Shown here: piece by piece, positions 45,993-57,766 of the stretch | How the letters are laid out: each line of letters opens with the position of its first letter | How positions within the stretch are numbered: the stretch's first letter is position 1 | Source: Cerrena zonata | Lineage: Eukaryota > Basidiomycota > Agaricomycetes > Polyporales > Cerrenaceae | Direction: 5' to 3' | Assembly (NCBI GenBank): GCA_038087015.1 | Contig: JASBNA010000008.1 | Coordinates: 124,001-188,000, forward strand | DNA length: 64,000 nt | Notes under the pieces: model-generated | Databases searched by the model: none | Seen by the model: the letters and a program-made list of their open reading frames with translations, nothing else | What the model was told of the DNA's origin: nothing | Translations under genes and position numbers: made by a program

Positions 45993-47314
45993 GGTGAGGC
46001 AATTGAGCTGGGACTAGTAAGAGGGAGCTGGATCCTGAACCACTGGAGAACAAAGTTCGTTGCTCTCAACCTTTATACAAAATCCGCTGCATCGCCAACG
46101 AAGAAGAACATATGCAACGTCTCAATGATAACGAACTTCTTCCTATTCCCACATGAATTAAGGTTCACAAATCTGGAAAAAGTTCTTGGCATGGAGGAGT
46201 AATTAACGGCCTGGAGGTGGTTTGGCAGGTTTCCAGACCTGCTGCCATATGAAACTGGTGTCGGACATGGTGGCAGATGCTGGCACGAGTTAGTTTCACA
46301 ACGTGTGTCAGGACACTGATGACGCGGAGCAAAGATAAAGAAGCATTCTGGAGCAGAAGAGTGTTTGTGATAGATCGATTGTTCACGAGGTTCCAGTCAT
46401 AGACACATCTGGTCTCCTTAACGATAGTGAACCATATCGCCGTGTGGAAGAACCTCGAGATGATCATATATGAGCTTCTAGCATGGGAATTACCATAAAT
46501 GGATCAACACCAGGTTCTGGGGTCGTGGTATTCGAGAGTACAAAGCAGCTCAACAAGACCCATTCGTGATCGTACGGCACCGAAATGCACAGAGGAATTG
46601 GGTATTCCATGCGTCGCGAAAAAGGTCTCCTTGCCTGCTGGCCCTTATCTGTATTCATCGTGCCGAAGTCCTGATCAACAGCATCTGACGGAGGAAAGTT
46701 GGAGATATCACTGACCTATTTGCTCCCGAATCGACAACAAACAGTTAACATTCCATTCTCCTCCGATCGCATGATCAGACGTCTACTCACCTAACGGGAG
46801 GTTTGCAAAGTTTGCATCCGACGTTTGTTTGCCGCAGGCTGGCAAATCGCTACAAATCCGCGCCACCACGCCCGGATTCCATACATCCGTCTAATTCAGC
46901 TTGACCGTGGTACCCTTCCTGTCAGTGATATCAATCTTTTCACTGCCTTTATCAACCTCACGAGGACGGTTCTTTTGCATTAGTCCGGGTTACTCGTGCT
47001 CCCTTCGGAGAGCCCCACCACCGTGTCCCCTTACGGCTGCCACAACGGAGACTGACTGATTGCAAGCTCTAGATGTGAGGTTAAGAGGTGGTGTACGAAC
47101 CATATGGAGAGAATTATGCCATGTGAATACATCTCGAACAAGCTTCTCCGTACCTGTCGTGATGGGCGCGCGAAGTTAACATGATGCTTGTTTTGAAGCT
47201 GGACTCGGAACAGCGAAGGAAGCGTATTGGCAGAGACACAGGGAATACAACCATCCTGGTACGAGGAATTTACGCAGCATGGTGATCTACAAGGTAAGAA
47301 GTTAAATCACTGAT
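45993..47314. other. Intergenic, no supported gene
   Basis: Promoter of the M43 protease at its left edge. Open frames at 46165-46467 (minus) and 46499-46714 (plus) have no recognisable content. Confidence 0.4.
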
Positions 47315-47451
47315 ATTCAATATTCAATATTCAACACCATTCAACGCCTCTGGCGTTTTCCATCAGACTGACGCCGATCAGTATCACAAGGACAGAGCGC
47401 CTCTCGGAGGTGTGAGCATGCGCAAACGGCGTCGAATATTGAATATTGAAT
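47315..47451. repeat. MITE-like AT-rich inverted repeat
   Basis: ATTCAATATTCAATATTC at 47315-47332 is the exact reverse complement of 47434-47451. The 18-bp arms enclose about 100 bp. The inside contains a smaller GGCGT/ACGCC symmetry (AACGCCTCTGGCGTT near 47343). It may be a miniature transposable element or a cruciform-forming site. Confidence 0.55.
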
Positions 47452-47651
47452 GCCAACCACAAGGCCCTCGTACGATTGCCTGCGCAAGAACGCATTATAT
47501 ATGATCTTCAGCGATACCGAAAAGCTTGGCACTGAACCTCATATCTCTGGTAGGTCGCCTATATTACACCATATGCACTGACCGAATACAAAATATACAA
47601 AAAACTCAGACTGTTCAGAGCACTTGAGGTAAGCTCGACTTGCAGACTTTG

Positions 47652-49678
47652 TCAATCATCTACCGTCATACCTTTTATTCCTGTCATAAAACGAGCAAGG
47701 GATTTTATCATGTTAACAGTCTCTTCCCCTGTCGGTCGGATCCATTCCGGTGGAAGAGCAAAGCCGTACTGAAAAATGCATCCGCGTAAGCAAGCCCTTT
47801 TCGAAATGTAAAAACATCAGGGTGACGTACTGTCCCAGTATCACGCAGGTGAGCCGCATAAGCATATTTGATACTCGCTCGAGCGAACATGTAGTCGACT
47901 ACGTTCCCTGGGGCTCTGAAGCAAACATCAGCTTGAATTGACAAAAGAAAAGGGAAGACGTACTTATATAGCATCTCACATAGTCGGCCAGTCTGAGAAG
48001 GTTTATTGGTCATGAAGCTGTAAAGAAAACGCGAGGTTGAATTCTCTTACCGTGTAGGCCGTTCCATGAACATCTTTGATGGCTTTAGCGGCACCCATAG
48101 CTGCCTCAACCTGATCTTCCGCGTCTTTAGGTATCCTTTTGCAGTTATAGGAGTATGGCGATGAAACTGCCTTCCGTAAGTATTTGGTCATTCTTCTGAT
48201 GATTCGTGAATACTTACTCATCTGACCATAACTCCTAAGGTCAACGAAAGCCCGAAGGCGAGGTAACGTGGTTATATAATTAGCGATGTTGTTGACCTCG
48301 GGAGATTCGAATGGCCGATGTCCAGGGTACCAATGTGAACAAGGGTCGGTGGGTACCCTTGGCTGCTTCTTCTTTTTCTTTGCGAGTTCGTCAGATGTCC
48401 GCAATGGGAACTCGGCGACAGGTTTCCATTTGTAACCCTAAGGAGGGGCATACGTCACAGGATACATCATACATGAGCGAGGATGCATACCCAATTTCTA
48501 GTTATAGAATATGAATATTAGTAGGATCGAGAATAGCGGGATGTCGGCTTACCGGTTCATATCAATTCCTACACATTTCTCGTTCGGACCAACGATTTGA
48601 CGGTTCTTATACCTGGTAGGTGTTTGCGGGCGTTGCTGAGTAGATAGATGGAAAGTACGTACCAGAATCGGTCGTATTCCCAAGTATATACATAGCCGTC
48701 CGGATTTGGTACGAGGATAACGTAAAAGTTCTAGAGAGTAAAATTTGATTCAGGATCCCAACGCCGAACGATAGAGATAGACCGTAAGGTTGTATACACC
48801 GTACGAGGCACACGAACACTTGAACGACGGAGAAAATGCTTACAAACGAGTTGAGGAGGTACTTTAACGAGAACGGTTCACTCTCATTCGCGACAAGGGC
48901 ATGTGTAAGGTACATTGCAGTAGATGTCGCTATCCACTAGTGAGATAAGGGTATCAATAAACATATACAATGCAATGAGGCATCCATATACCACACCTCT
49001 CGCGCATGTTGTGCCCCTGTCAAGACGAATCCAGACTTTTTGGCACTCTCTGTGTGGTTGTCCTTGAGCCCTTGAGCCTTCTCTTTGACGATTTCAAGAG
49101 CGAACATTTCTCTGCCTTCTGCAGAGTGTCCGATACTGACAAGGTTGACGTTGTTGGGGTATTCCCTAACGAGATCTTCAACGAATTGATCAATCTCGTT
49201 CAGCCGTCTGTAGTTTGAGTGCAAGGTTGAGTTGTCGAGCGAAGATAGATCCCACCCTTCCAGAGATTCTGAAGGTGCCGCAGAGGGTTTGTAGAGTGAT
49301 TCCAAGAGTACAGTATCGGTATATGGGATGGGGGAACCTTCCAGGTCCAGTTGTGGGTGGTCGTGTGACTCGGTAAGCAGGACATCAACATGGTTTTCTG
49401 CAACATGCCATACGTCCACACCAGACAACTACACCAAAGCAAAGGGTCGAAAGATAGTCTCCATCAATTGTAAATAAACACACCTTGATGCTATCAAAGA
49501 GCTCCAAGACGTCCCGCTTCGAACCTAGGTCAAGATGAAACCGCCTGAGCGTCGGAGAATTATTCCCGATCCTGGAGTCATGTTTGCTAGATAAAATTTC
49601 TTGTTCAGGAGAAGCGACACATCCAGTTATTACAGTGAGATAAAGCAGAAGAGCACAGGAACATAGCAGCCGGGTCAT
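47652..49678 (-). CDS. M14 metallocarboxypeptidase homologue with lost active-site residues
   Basis: Eleven exons keep phase on the minus strand from 49678 to 47652, 473 residues. One exon (48497-48491) is only 7 nt and encodes part of RNW. A signal peptide (MTRLLCSCALLLYLTVITGC) and an M14 propeptide (LDLGSKRDVLELFDS, VDVWHVAENHVDVLL) precede the domain. GAQHAREW keeps the first zinc ligands His and Glu; YKNRQI keeps the Arg127 equivalent; GIDMNRNWGYKW keeps the Asn-Arg carboxylate site. But the third zinc ligand, normally DLHSYGQ, is DLRSYGQ, and the catalytic Glu270 position (normally TFELRDTG) is AAHLRDTG. The fungal ECM14 group also lacks the catalytic Glu. I infer an inactive binding or folding role. 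An upstream in-frame Met at 49747 exists, but 49678 begins the signal peptide cleanly. Confidence 0.88.
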
Positions 49679-50587
49679 GATGGTTGGGAGAAAACGTAAA
49701 CCACTATCGTTCTCTAAGTAAAGCATGCGAAGCACGTGCAAGGTCACACCGTTACATCAAACCTTGAATTTGAAGGGGTAGCGTAAACTTCAATAAAGCC
49801 TAAGTTATAGTATGGAGACGATGTACGGAGGATCTAGGATGTAGTGACTTCGATCTTAGCCCCCAGAACATAACATAAATCCCCATATGCAGCGTGAGGG
49901 CACCCTGAATGCTCGGAAAATTTACGACAATTCTTATTATTTGCATACGTAGTTTGCACGAAACAACACTTGTAAAGGCTGTGTCACACCTTTTCACGCA
50001 TGCAATCTATCCTCAAGCCTGTAAACAACACCTTGACGAGTTGTTTTTTGAATTTCGTAAGCTGCGGACACTGTATGTCGGACTTCGGTGAAGTTCATAC
50101 CAACACCCGGGGATTGCCGAATGTCCAAAAGCGGATATATCTCTGCGAGATTTCAACATATCATGTTTTGATTCTCTAACTTACAAGGAATATAAACAAT
50201 TCCTCCTCATCACATACCTCTTCTTAATCTCTATATAAATGGTGGCCATTAGATACCGGGAGGGGTTGGTATTGGATCATCTCTGCACTGGCATTGAGTC
50301 TTGGAGAGGCTACTTCAAGTTGACCTTGATAATGGGATCCAAAATCTCATCGAACATCTATAACTCAAGGGACGTCAATAACGAGCTATAGTCACTGGGA
50401 GTCAGCTGCAGGTTTTCGACGGATTCAGACGCATACTAGCCCTGTTCACCGGGCCATCGAAGCAATCAAAATGGAGTCTATTGAGTAATGATGATTCCGT
50501 AGATGGTACAGAAAGTTACAACTGCTTTTGCATATTCCTTCATCGCCCAAATTCCACGCAGGAGAGCGAACTCCGAAGTAGGTACAT
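49679..50587. other. Intergenic between carboxypeptidase and transaldolase
   Basis: Carries the carboxypeptidase promoter and the transaldolase 3' flank. No gene seen. Confidence 0.5.
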
Positions 50588-51846
50588 TTAGGCCGAGATC
50601 TTCTCGCGGAGGAGCTTCTTGAGGGTCTCACCGTCCTCGGCGAACTTCTTGATACCTTCGTGGAGCTTATCGAAAGCCATGGAGTCTTGGAGGAGTTCCC
50701 AACGGAACTCGGGCTCGTTGTCGACGTAGGTGACCTTAGCAAAGGCCTGTCCCTTGGCGGCTATATTGACATATTAGTCAGTTCAGACATGAGTCAAAAA
50801 CACAGGAACACGTACCGGCTTGAGCATCGAGCTTCTTGGGGACAGGAGCAGTGTCGTTCTTGAGCTCCTCAAGGAGAGAAGGAGAAATGGTCAAGAAGTC
50901 GACACCAGCGAGTGCCTTGATCTCTCCAGTCTAAATGGATGATGTCATTACATGGAATATAACGTCGCTGACAGAAAGCGCTTACGTTACGGAAAGAAGC
51001 ACCCATGACGATCGTCTTGTATCCGAACTGCTTGTAGTAGTTAAAGATCTTCTGGACGGATTGGACACCAGGGTCCTCCTCGTTCTGGTAGCTGGGTCCG
51101 GGCTTGTTCTTCTTGTACCAGTCAAGGATCTAGTCAAAAGTTTAGTTGGATATATGCTATGGTAACCGATGACAATACATACACGTCCAACAAATGGTGA
51201 AATCAAAGTGACACCGGCCTCCGCGCAAGCAACAGCTTGTGCGAAACCGAAGAGGAGGGTCAAGTTGCAGTGGATGCCATCATCACGCTCGAGTTCACGG
51301 GCGGCCTGGATACCCTCCCACGTCGAGGCGATCTTGATGAGAATACGTTCTTTGGCAATGCCTACAGACTCGTAAAGAGCGATCAACTCCTTGGCCTTAG
51401 CCTTGGTTGCCTCCTTGTCGAAGGAGAGTCGAGCATCGACTTCTGTCGAGACACGACCAGGGATGATCTTCAAAATCTCCTTACCGAACTCGACAAGCTG
51501 GAATGATACGTAATCAGTCAATATAATGATTAGTGGAACTGCCATTCAAAAACTTACGAGTCGGTCAGTAGCAGCTTCTACTTTGTCATCAATGGAGCCA
51601 GACTTGGCCTTGCCGAACTCAACAGCGGTGTTAATAAGACGTTGGTAGCCCGCCTTTCCGGCAGCCTGGAGGATGAGCGAAGGGTTGGTGGTAGCATCCT
51701 GGGGCTTGTAGACATCGATCGCTAAGATGAGATCATTAGTGCGGCGCTCGGTTAACACTACGTGTAAAATACGTACACTCGAAGTCACCAGAGTCGGAGA
51801 CAACGACGGTGCCGGTTTGTTTAAGGAGATCGAGGGAGGTGGTCAT
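50588..51846 (-). CDS. tal1: Transaldolase
   Basis: Transfers a dihydroxyacetone unit between sedoheptulose-7-phosphate and glyceraldehyde-3-phosphate in the non-oxidative pentose phosphate pathway, in the cytosol. Six exons on the minus strand: 51846-51777, 51721-51558, 51497-51183, 51129-50986, 50930-50816 and 50760-50588, 326 residues. Starts [20 protein letters not shown], then [13 protein letters not shown] (signature 1). The Schiff-base Lys is residue 133 in [12 protein letters not shown]. Then [42 protein letters not shown] and [11 protein letters not shown]. Length and all motifs agree with class I transaldolases. The end is KLLREKISA. Confidence 0.95.
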
Positions 51847-54655
51847 GGTGGTAAAGTAGAAAACGTTGAGGGATGGAGAGGAGACGGTGCGTTGCTTATA
51901 AGCAATCGTCATGCAAGCATGACCGGATTATCCATCTTGGCCCGGCGCCGACCGGCCGAGTGGGTGAAGTTACTCACCCTCTCCGCCTACGACCACCACG
52001 GTTGCTCTACCATGAGAGGGAAATCGCAAACATTCTCTCTTCATCCTTCTCATGCTTATGTGCGGCTCTGGATTCGTCACAAAACTCCCGGGCCACTATC
52101 GTTGATCGTAGTGCGACATGCCATATATAGGCAAAACATTCTCAGTTATAAGGTACAGTTTACACTCATAAACTCTTGTCAGCTCGCAGAGATGTTTCAA
52201 ACAAGACACGTGAAGGCTTTAAAAGCAAAATAGCTGGGTAATTTCTGTCCTTTTGACCAGATGTACTGTCCCTCAATCCCACAGAACACCGCAATGGCTC
52301 TGAAAACAAAACTCAGCAAAGGGCTATTATGACACCACCTCAGCTAACACTATCCTAACCCTTTGTCCTATAGCTGCCGCTCCTATGTCTCTATCAAACT
52401 CAATGACCACATACTCATCAGCGTTTCCTACTATGGCTCGTGTCCTGAAACGCAAACGTTCGACGTTCTACCCGGAGGCTCTTGTCTGTACTTCCAGAAA
52501 TGAGGAATTGTATAGACGTCCTACGAACGTGCGTCAATTACCCCGGGCTTTTCTACCGCTTCATAAGCCGCCATCATTCGTACCCATACTTGCCTACCCT
52601 GATTAAGACAGGATGGACAACGACTTGTTGAGAGCTGATGCGGTATCTCGTCTCTCAACAATACCTACCACTGTGGAGCTTCCGAGTCGGCGGTACACAT
52701 GTACCGAGGTAACTATACCACTCAAGAAATCATCCTAGGATTTACAGACAGCTCCAATCATGTGCACTTATTGTCTTTCATTGGCGAAGCCATAGCATTA
52801 ACAAGCCTCAAAAACGGACTATCCCGCAAGACTCACACCCACAATACAGCCGATTTTGATTTGATCATTGAATCGCGTCGCGCATTATGATTGTTGGCGG
52901 CCTCTCACCGCGGCTCTGGCAAACACACGAGGACCACTGATGCGCCCTTCATTATACTTCAAAGCACATTCTCATCCCTTTTGATGGGAACGTATCTCAA
53001 TTGCTGATAGCCTCGTACTGACAGATTCTGATACGTATAATTTGGTGGCGAGGAAGATCATGTCGTAATCAATTTCCGTACCCTGCGCTCACTATCATTG
53101 TAGCGTTGTCGATGTCAACTTGTCAGAGCCCCAAGGCTCGACCTGTGTGTCGTCATGTTCCACGTTGGCGGGGTTTTCTATCCGAGAGTAGGCGGTCAGG
53201 TACCACGTAACATGCAACGTGGACTGTAGAGAAGATGTGGACTTGACCTGTTCTTCACATACGGTGGATCAACGAGATGAGTACGTTGCATCAAAGTGAC
53301 CCTGATCACCGACCCTTGGAATGCAGACCAAAATGATGATATGAATATAGGGACTGCAAATTCTGGTGGCATTATTCTGTTCCGCCGATTGACTCAAGCT
53401 CAAGTTGGACGAAATGGTTGTACTATCAGACCTTAACGGGTTTGTTAGGGTATACTATATGGTATTTGGGTGGAGAATCAATTTAGCCGTTGATCAAACC
53501 TTGATCCTTTATGCTTGGTCTCCTGTCTCAACCATCCTTGGACATTGCACCTTTCCTAATACCTCTGCAAATGATTTCGAAGGGGAAATACGGCTATCAA
53601 GGTTCTGTCAAGAATACAAGGGTTTAAGGTCTCAAGCACCCGGCAGAATCGGTCAAACGATATACAGGTGTTGTAAGTTCCAAAATGACCGACAAGGGGA
53701 AATAGCGCTTCTCAAACTGTACATGGGTGAACTTTCTCTTTGGTATTGACGTATCGGTTGCAGATCACTCGCGGGTATGGGCGCACTCGGAGAACCACGC
53801 ACCTGTTCGAATTTACGCCAATTCATGATTCCGGTGTGATCAGGAGCTGTGAAATGGGTAGGGTGACTTAGGTTCTCTTACAACATGCAAAAAAAATACT
53901 CTCACACAGCTTATGTTAACGGCCGTTTATACAAATGTCAGACCATATTTTGGGAATAACCATAACTCCAAAACGTTATCGCCCTCCGTTATCATCGTGA
54001 TCCTAGGATACTTGGTCTCCCTTGGGCGGTGCACGAACGACAGTGGTTTCCAGATCAGGCAAATAGATGCTGTGCCATCAAGGATTTACAGCTCCGTTAA
54101 GGGCGGATCCTGTGTGTCCACCTTCCAAGTTGAAGCTTGACGTCAGGGTTTCCCGATTGTTTCGTTTTTAGAGGTCGGTTTCAGCACTGCAAAATTATGA
54201 TGCACTCGCGCTCGTGTATCTGGGCTTTAGGAAATGGATCCCCCAGCAAATTATGGTCGTCTAAATGAAGCCATCACTGTCGGTATTCTCATGTCGAGGC
54301 TATGACTTTCGCATCCCTAGGTCCTTTCGAGTCATTACACCGAGAGTTATTTGGTTCCCACACCCTCCTAGAGTCAACTATAGTACAAGCTCTGTCACGC
54401 TCTATTGGCTGTTCCGATGGCCGTCGACAATCAACCAAACGAGTCGGGTCTGGGAATGGAGCGAACGGCTCTATGGACGAGGAATATCATAGTATGTGTT
54501 GACCGGTTTCTTTTGAGACCGTAAGTGACTGTACTTCTAAGCCAAGGTACTATTTAAGATCAGGTTGAAGGACGAGGATGTCTCAGATAACTAAATCGCT
54601 TGTTCTCCCTACCCACTTGTATATTCTCCTCTCTGTTAATCTATTTCCTACAGCG
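51847..54655. other. Long region without supported gene
   Basis: The transaldolase promoter lies at its left edge. Further right, several open frames (for example 52385-52606 and 53405-53749, both plus) show no motif, and I could not chain them into a gene. No transposon ends were seen. It may hold an undetected fast-evolving gene or relics. Confidence 0.4.
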
Positions 54656-55516
54656 ATGTCGCAGAATGTAATCACTCTCTACGATGTTCCCTCCATCGCT
54701 CCCCAACCATGGGCTCCCAATATCTGGCGAATTCGGTGCGTCACTGTGTCCCCCGACTGACTGTATGCGTTGCTCACTGTCGTTTTTAGCTTCCTCCTCA
54801 ACTACAAACGGCTACCCCACCGTACCGTCTGGGTCGAGTTCTCCGATGTGGAGGCCACCTTACGCTCCATAAATGCTCCCCCCACCTCAATGCGGAGCGA
54901 TAACCGCCCCGTGTACACACTTCCCGCCATCGTTGACCCTCTCCGCTCTCGGTCTCACCCAGTTGTCCTCTCCAACGTTCAGACAATTGCTGAATACCTC
55001 GAGACTGCCTATCCCGCCCGTGCGGTCTTCCCTGAGGGGATCGCGTGCCCTCCAAACATTATTCGTCCATCATATCCAAGATGTTTTCGTCAAGCCGCTA
55101 TTACCGATACTCGTCCCATTGAGTCATCAAAGGCTCCCGGAGAGGAGCCAGACTTATTTCCAAGGTCCTGCATACTCACAGTTGACTGGGTCGCAGCGAG
55201 AACAGGCTTGGAGAGCTGTCAAGGAGCAATTTGATTTCTTGGCTGCTGTCCTTGACAAGAACGCCGGGGACGGAGACGGCACTGTCGTCCAGGGTCGCGA
55301 GCTAAGCTATGCCGATTTTGCACTCTGTTCTGTATTGTGAGAATTTCTTGCTTTTACGAGGTACTTTTGTGACACGTATTGATTATTGACTCGATTCCTA
55401 GGATCTGGATTGAACGGGTCTCTCCTCATGACGGTTGGGCCCGCATCCGTGGGTGGCACGGGGGAAGATGGGCCCGACTTTGGGAACGGTGCAAGGATTT
55501 CATGGACGTTTACTAA
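54656..55516 (+). CDS. Glutathione S-transferase, etherase-like class, with a 1-nt frameshift
   Basis: Three exons: 54656-54735, 54790-55336 and 55402-55516, about 246 residues if the frame is continuous. The N-terminal thioredoxin fold reads NVITLYDVPS..APQPWAPN, IRFLLNYKRLPHRTVWVEFS, PVYTLPAIVDP and VVLSNVQTIAEYLETAYP. The C-terminal helical domain has FVHHIQDVFVKPLLPIL, TYFQGPAYSQLTGSQREQAW and LSYADFALCSVLIWIERVSP with DGWARIRGWHGGRW. The YADF motif and PPT/TLPAI spacing fit fungal GSTs of the etherase/FuA type, which conjugate or bind small aromatic compounds. Between FPEG and SRALQTLF the frame shifts by one base inside the GGGG run at 55036-55039. No intron fits, so either a recent lesion or a sequence error. 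Confidence 0.8.
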
Positions 55517-56399
55517 TTGTATTTCTCGCAGTTGTTGTATCTCTATCTGTACTATGCTTTCCCATTACTCCTCTCTCTCCGTAACTTAATCACTGGCCGT
55601 ACCTGGAGGGGCGGTTCCCTATATGCTTCCTTTCCTCTCTGAAACTCTATAAACTGTATTTAATATTGTAGTGCTAACCCTCCCTATAGATGACCTACCT
55701 TCCTCCGGAGCGTCACATCGTGTATCGGTAATCATAGATGTACCTCCTGAATACTTATTGTGACCTATTTACTATTATGACTCGCACAAAGAGGAGCCTT
55801 ATTTACCGCGACGGGGACCGGTAGGATGATAGATCTGGCCTGTGGACCCAAGGTATCCATTTTCGTCTGTGTATGTGTGGAATTCGAAATCATGCTTCGA
55901 TTTGGATGGTTCCCCCGCCGGGAATCGTCATGAAGTATCTCCGTGCATGTATGACTCTGTCCAGCGGTATATGGCGGAATCTTATTCGTTGATTAGAATT
56001 CTCATTTATTTGGGTTCCATCATTTTGTCGATCCTCTAGCAGAAAAGCAGTGAATTGCTTGAGTCATTGCTCGGAGGAACGTAGAGATACTTGCTGCGAT
56101 CCAAATATCAGCTCTCCATGACTCTCATTCCTCATACAATAATTCAGCATATTCATTCCAAACCCCGCCAATGCCGAGTGTCGCTCCTAGTCATATCGGT
56201 TCCCCAAACACTACACCTTCCAAATCGGGGAGTGCTGTCTTAATGTCACGGTGTGACAATAACAAGCACGCGTCAGTGGGTGTACGCGTCCTTGAGGTAC
56301 CGAGAGCAATACTCTCTAACTTCTAGTGCTACGCGTTCGTTCACCTCTCCACCCTCAACCTTTCTGTATACTTTCATCCCCAAATATCATTAGTCCAAG
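55517..56399. other. Intergenic, no supported gene
   Basis: The 3' flank of the GST gene and the promoter of the proteasome gene. A CT-rich stretch lies just before 56400. Confidence 0.45.
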
Positions 56400-57263
56400 A
56401 TGGTAAACCCAAATATCAAACATAATATTGAATGATTGGTACTTATAGCGATGTTTCTTACCAGTCGATCATGGAATACAACGGTGGCTCCGTTATAGCC
56501 ATGGTGGGCAAGGACTGTGTTGCCATTGCTTCCGATTTGCGATTGGGTGTTCAATCGCTAAGCATTGCATCGAACTTCCAGAAGGTATGTTTACAGTCTA
56601 TCGCATTGTTGATTGAGTACTAACCTTTGTGCAACTAAAGATCTTCCCTATTACAGACCGGATATTTGTTGGTCTTCCAGGACTTGCTACAGATGTCACG
56701 ACACTGTTAGTCCCCCCTCCCCTCTTGCTCTTTTAACATGGACTTACCCTGCCCTTTAGACATGAACAGTTCCGATACCGGGTGAACATGTTCACCATTA
56801 AAGAAGAACGAGAGATTGAACCCGAAACCTTCGCCGCCCTTGTATCATCAACGCTTTACGAACGACGATTCGGCCCATGGTTCATTGAACCAGTTATCGC
56901 AGGAATGCAACGAACACCATCGGGAAGCTTCGCGCCATTCATTGCGGCTACCGATCTGATTGGTTGCTTGAACTTTTGCAAAGGACTTCGTTGTGGCGGG
57001 AACTGCGAGTGACAAATTGTTTGGTGTTGCTGAAGGCCTTTGGGAACCGGATTTGGAGCCTGAGGATTTGTTTGAGACTGTCTCTCAGACGATGCTTAAC
57101 GCTGTGGACAGGGACACCAACTCGGGCTGGGGTGTTGTGGTACATTTGATGTGAGTTTCAATCTCTTGGATATGCGCATGATTGGGATGGCGCTGACTGG
57201 ATTGAATATTACAGGACGAAAGACAAAGTCATCACTCGCACGTTGAAAGGCAGAATGGATTAG
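56400..57263 (+). CDS. pup3: 20S proteasome subunit beta type-3 (Pup3), frameshift in homopolymer
   Basis: Non-catalytic beta-ring subunit of the 20S proteasome. Five exons: 56400-56402 (the ATG alone), 56465-56584, 56641-56705, 56760-57150 and 57215-57263, about 208 residues. Reads SIMEYNGGSVIAMVGKDCVA, IASDLRLGVQ, NFQKIFPITDRIFVGLPGLA, RYRVNMFTIKEEREIEPETF, LYERRFGPWFIEPVIAG, FAPFIAATDLIGCLNF, then DFVVAGTASDKLFGVAEGLW, EDLFETVSQTMLNAVDRDTN and TRTLKGRMD. As for other beta-3 subunits there is no Thr1 active site. After CLNF the frame shifts by one because of an extra T in the run at 56974-56977. In an essential gene this is most likely a sequencing error. The one-codon first exon explains why a simple start is hard to find. 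Confidence 0.9.
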
Positions 57264-57514
57264 TCGTGAATTTATCCTTGTACATCGCAACATTGTATTT
57301 GCATTTCCTCGTAACTCGATACTTCAAAGTGTCACCAGCACGAATGCATGGATAGCAGAATATTTACGTGGTAAGTGGTTACTCTTTACGAGAGGTCCGT
57401 ATCGCATTACGCGGACGACTTGCGTCAGTCCGAGCCTGGACCAACCTCTTACCGATCCCTACGGTGATCTATGTACGACTACTATAGTTCCACAAGCCCC
57501 CATATTCTTCCACT

Positions 57515-57766
57515 ATGGTTGTCGCTCTTCGACATGATCTGCTAGCACAAGCTCTTCAACCAAATATCGTGCTAATTATATCGACGGTAGTTACTGAGAG
57601 CAGTTTAGCCTCTGGCTCAGCGTCTACATCTGCACTACCGCTCACCTGTCAGCGTAACTTTTCCGAAAAGGAGTTCTTTCACATGTCATCCTACGTTCAA
57701 TACGCCCTCTCCCTTCGCTATCTCCCCAATACAATATCCTTTGCCCTAAATTGCGAGAAAAGGTAA
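57515..57766 (+). CDS. Hypothetical protein, first exon
   Basis: Begins MVVALRHDLLAQALQPNIVL and ends at a good donor (AAAAG/gtaagt at about 57763). Contains NFSEKEFFHMSSYVQYALSL with RYLPNTISFALNC. Composition is coding-like with a Ser/Ala-rich middle. A second exon may start after an acceptor near 57885-57895 (VNHDLELNFV...), but frame and family are unknown. Confidence 0.35.
   Translation: MVVALRHDLLAQALQPNIVLIISTVVTESSLASGSASTSALPLTCQRNFSEKEFFHMSSYVQYALSLRYLPNTISFALNCEKR

Noticed and set aside
47311..47455. CRISPR-like short repeats
   Set aside because: Only one inverted pair and no regular spacers; the genome is eukaryotic.
49679..49747. Upstream in-frame start for the carboxypeptidase
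   Set aside because: It would bury the signal peptide; starting at 49678 exposes it cleanly.
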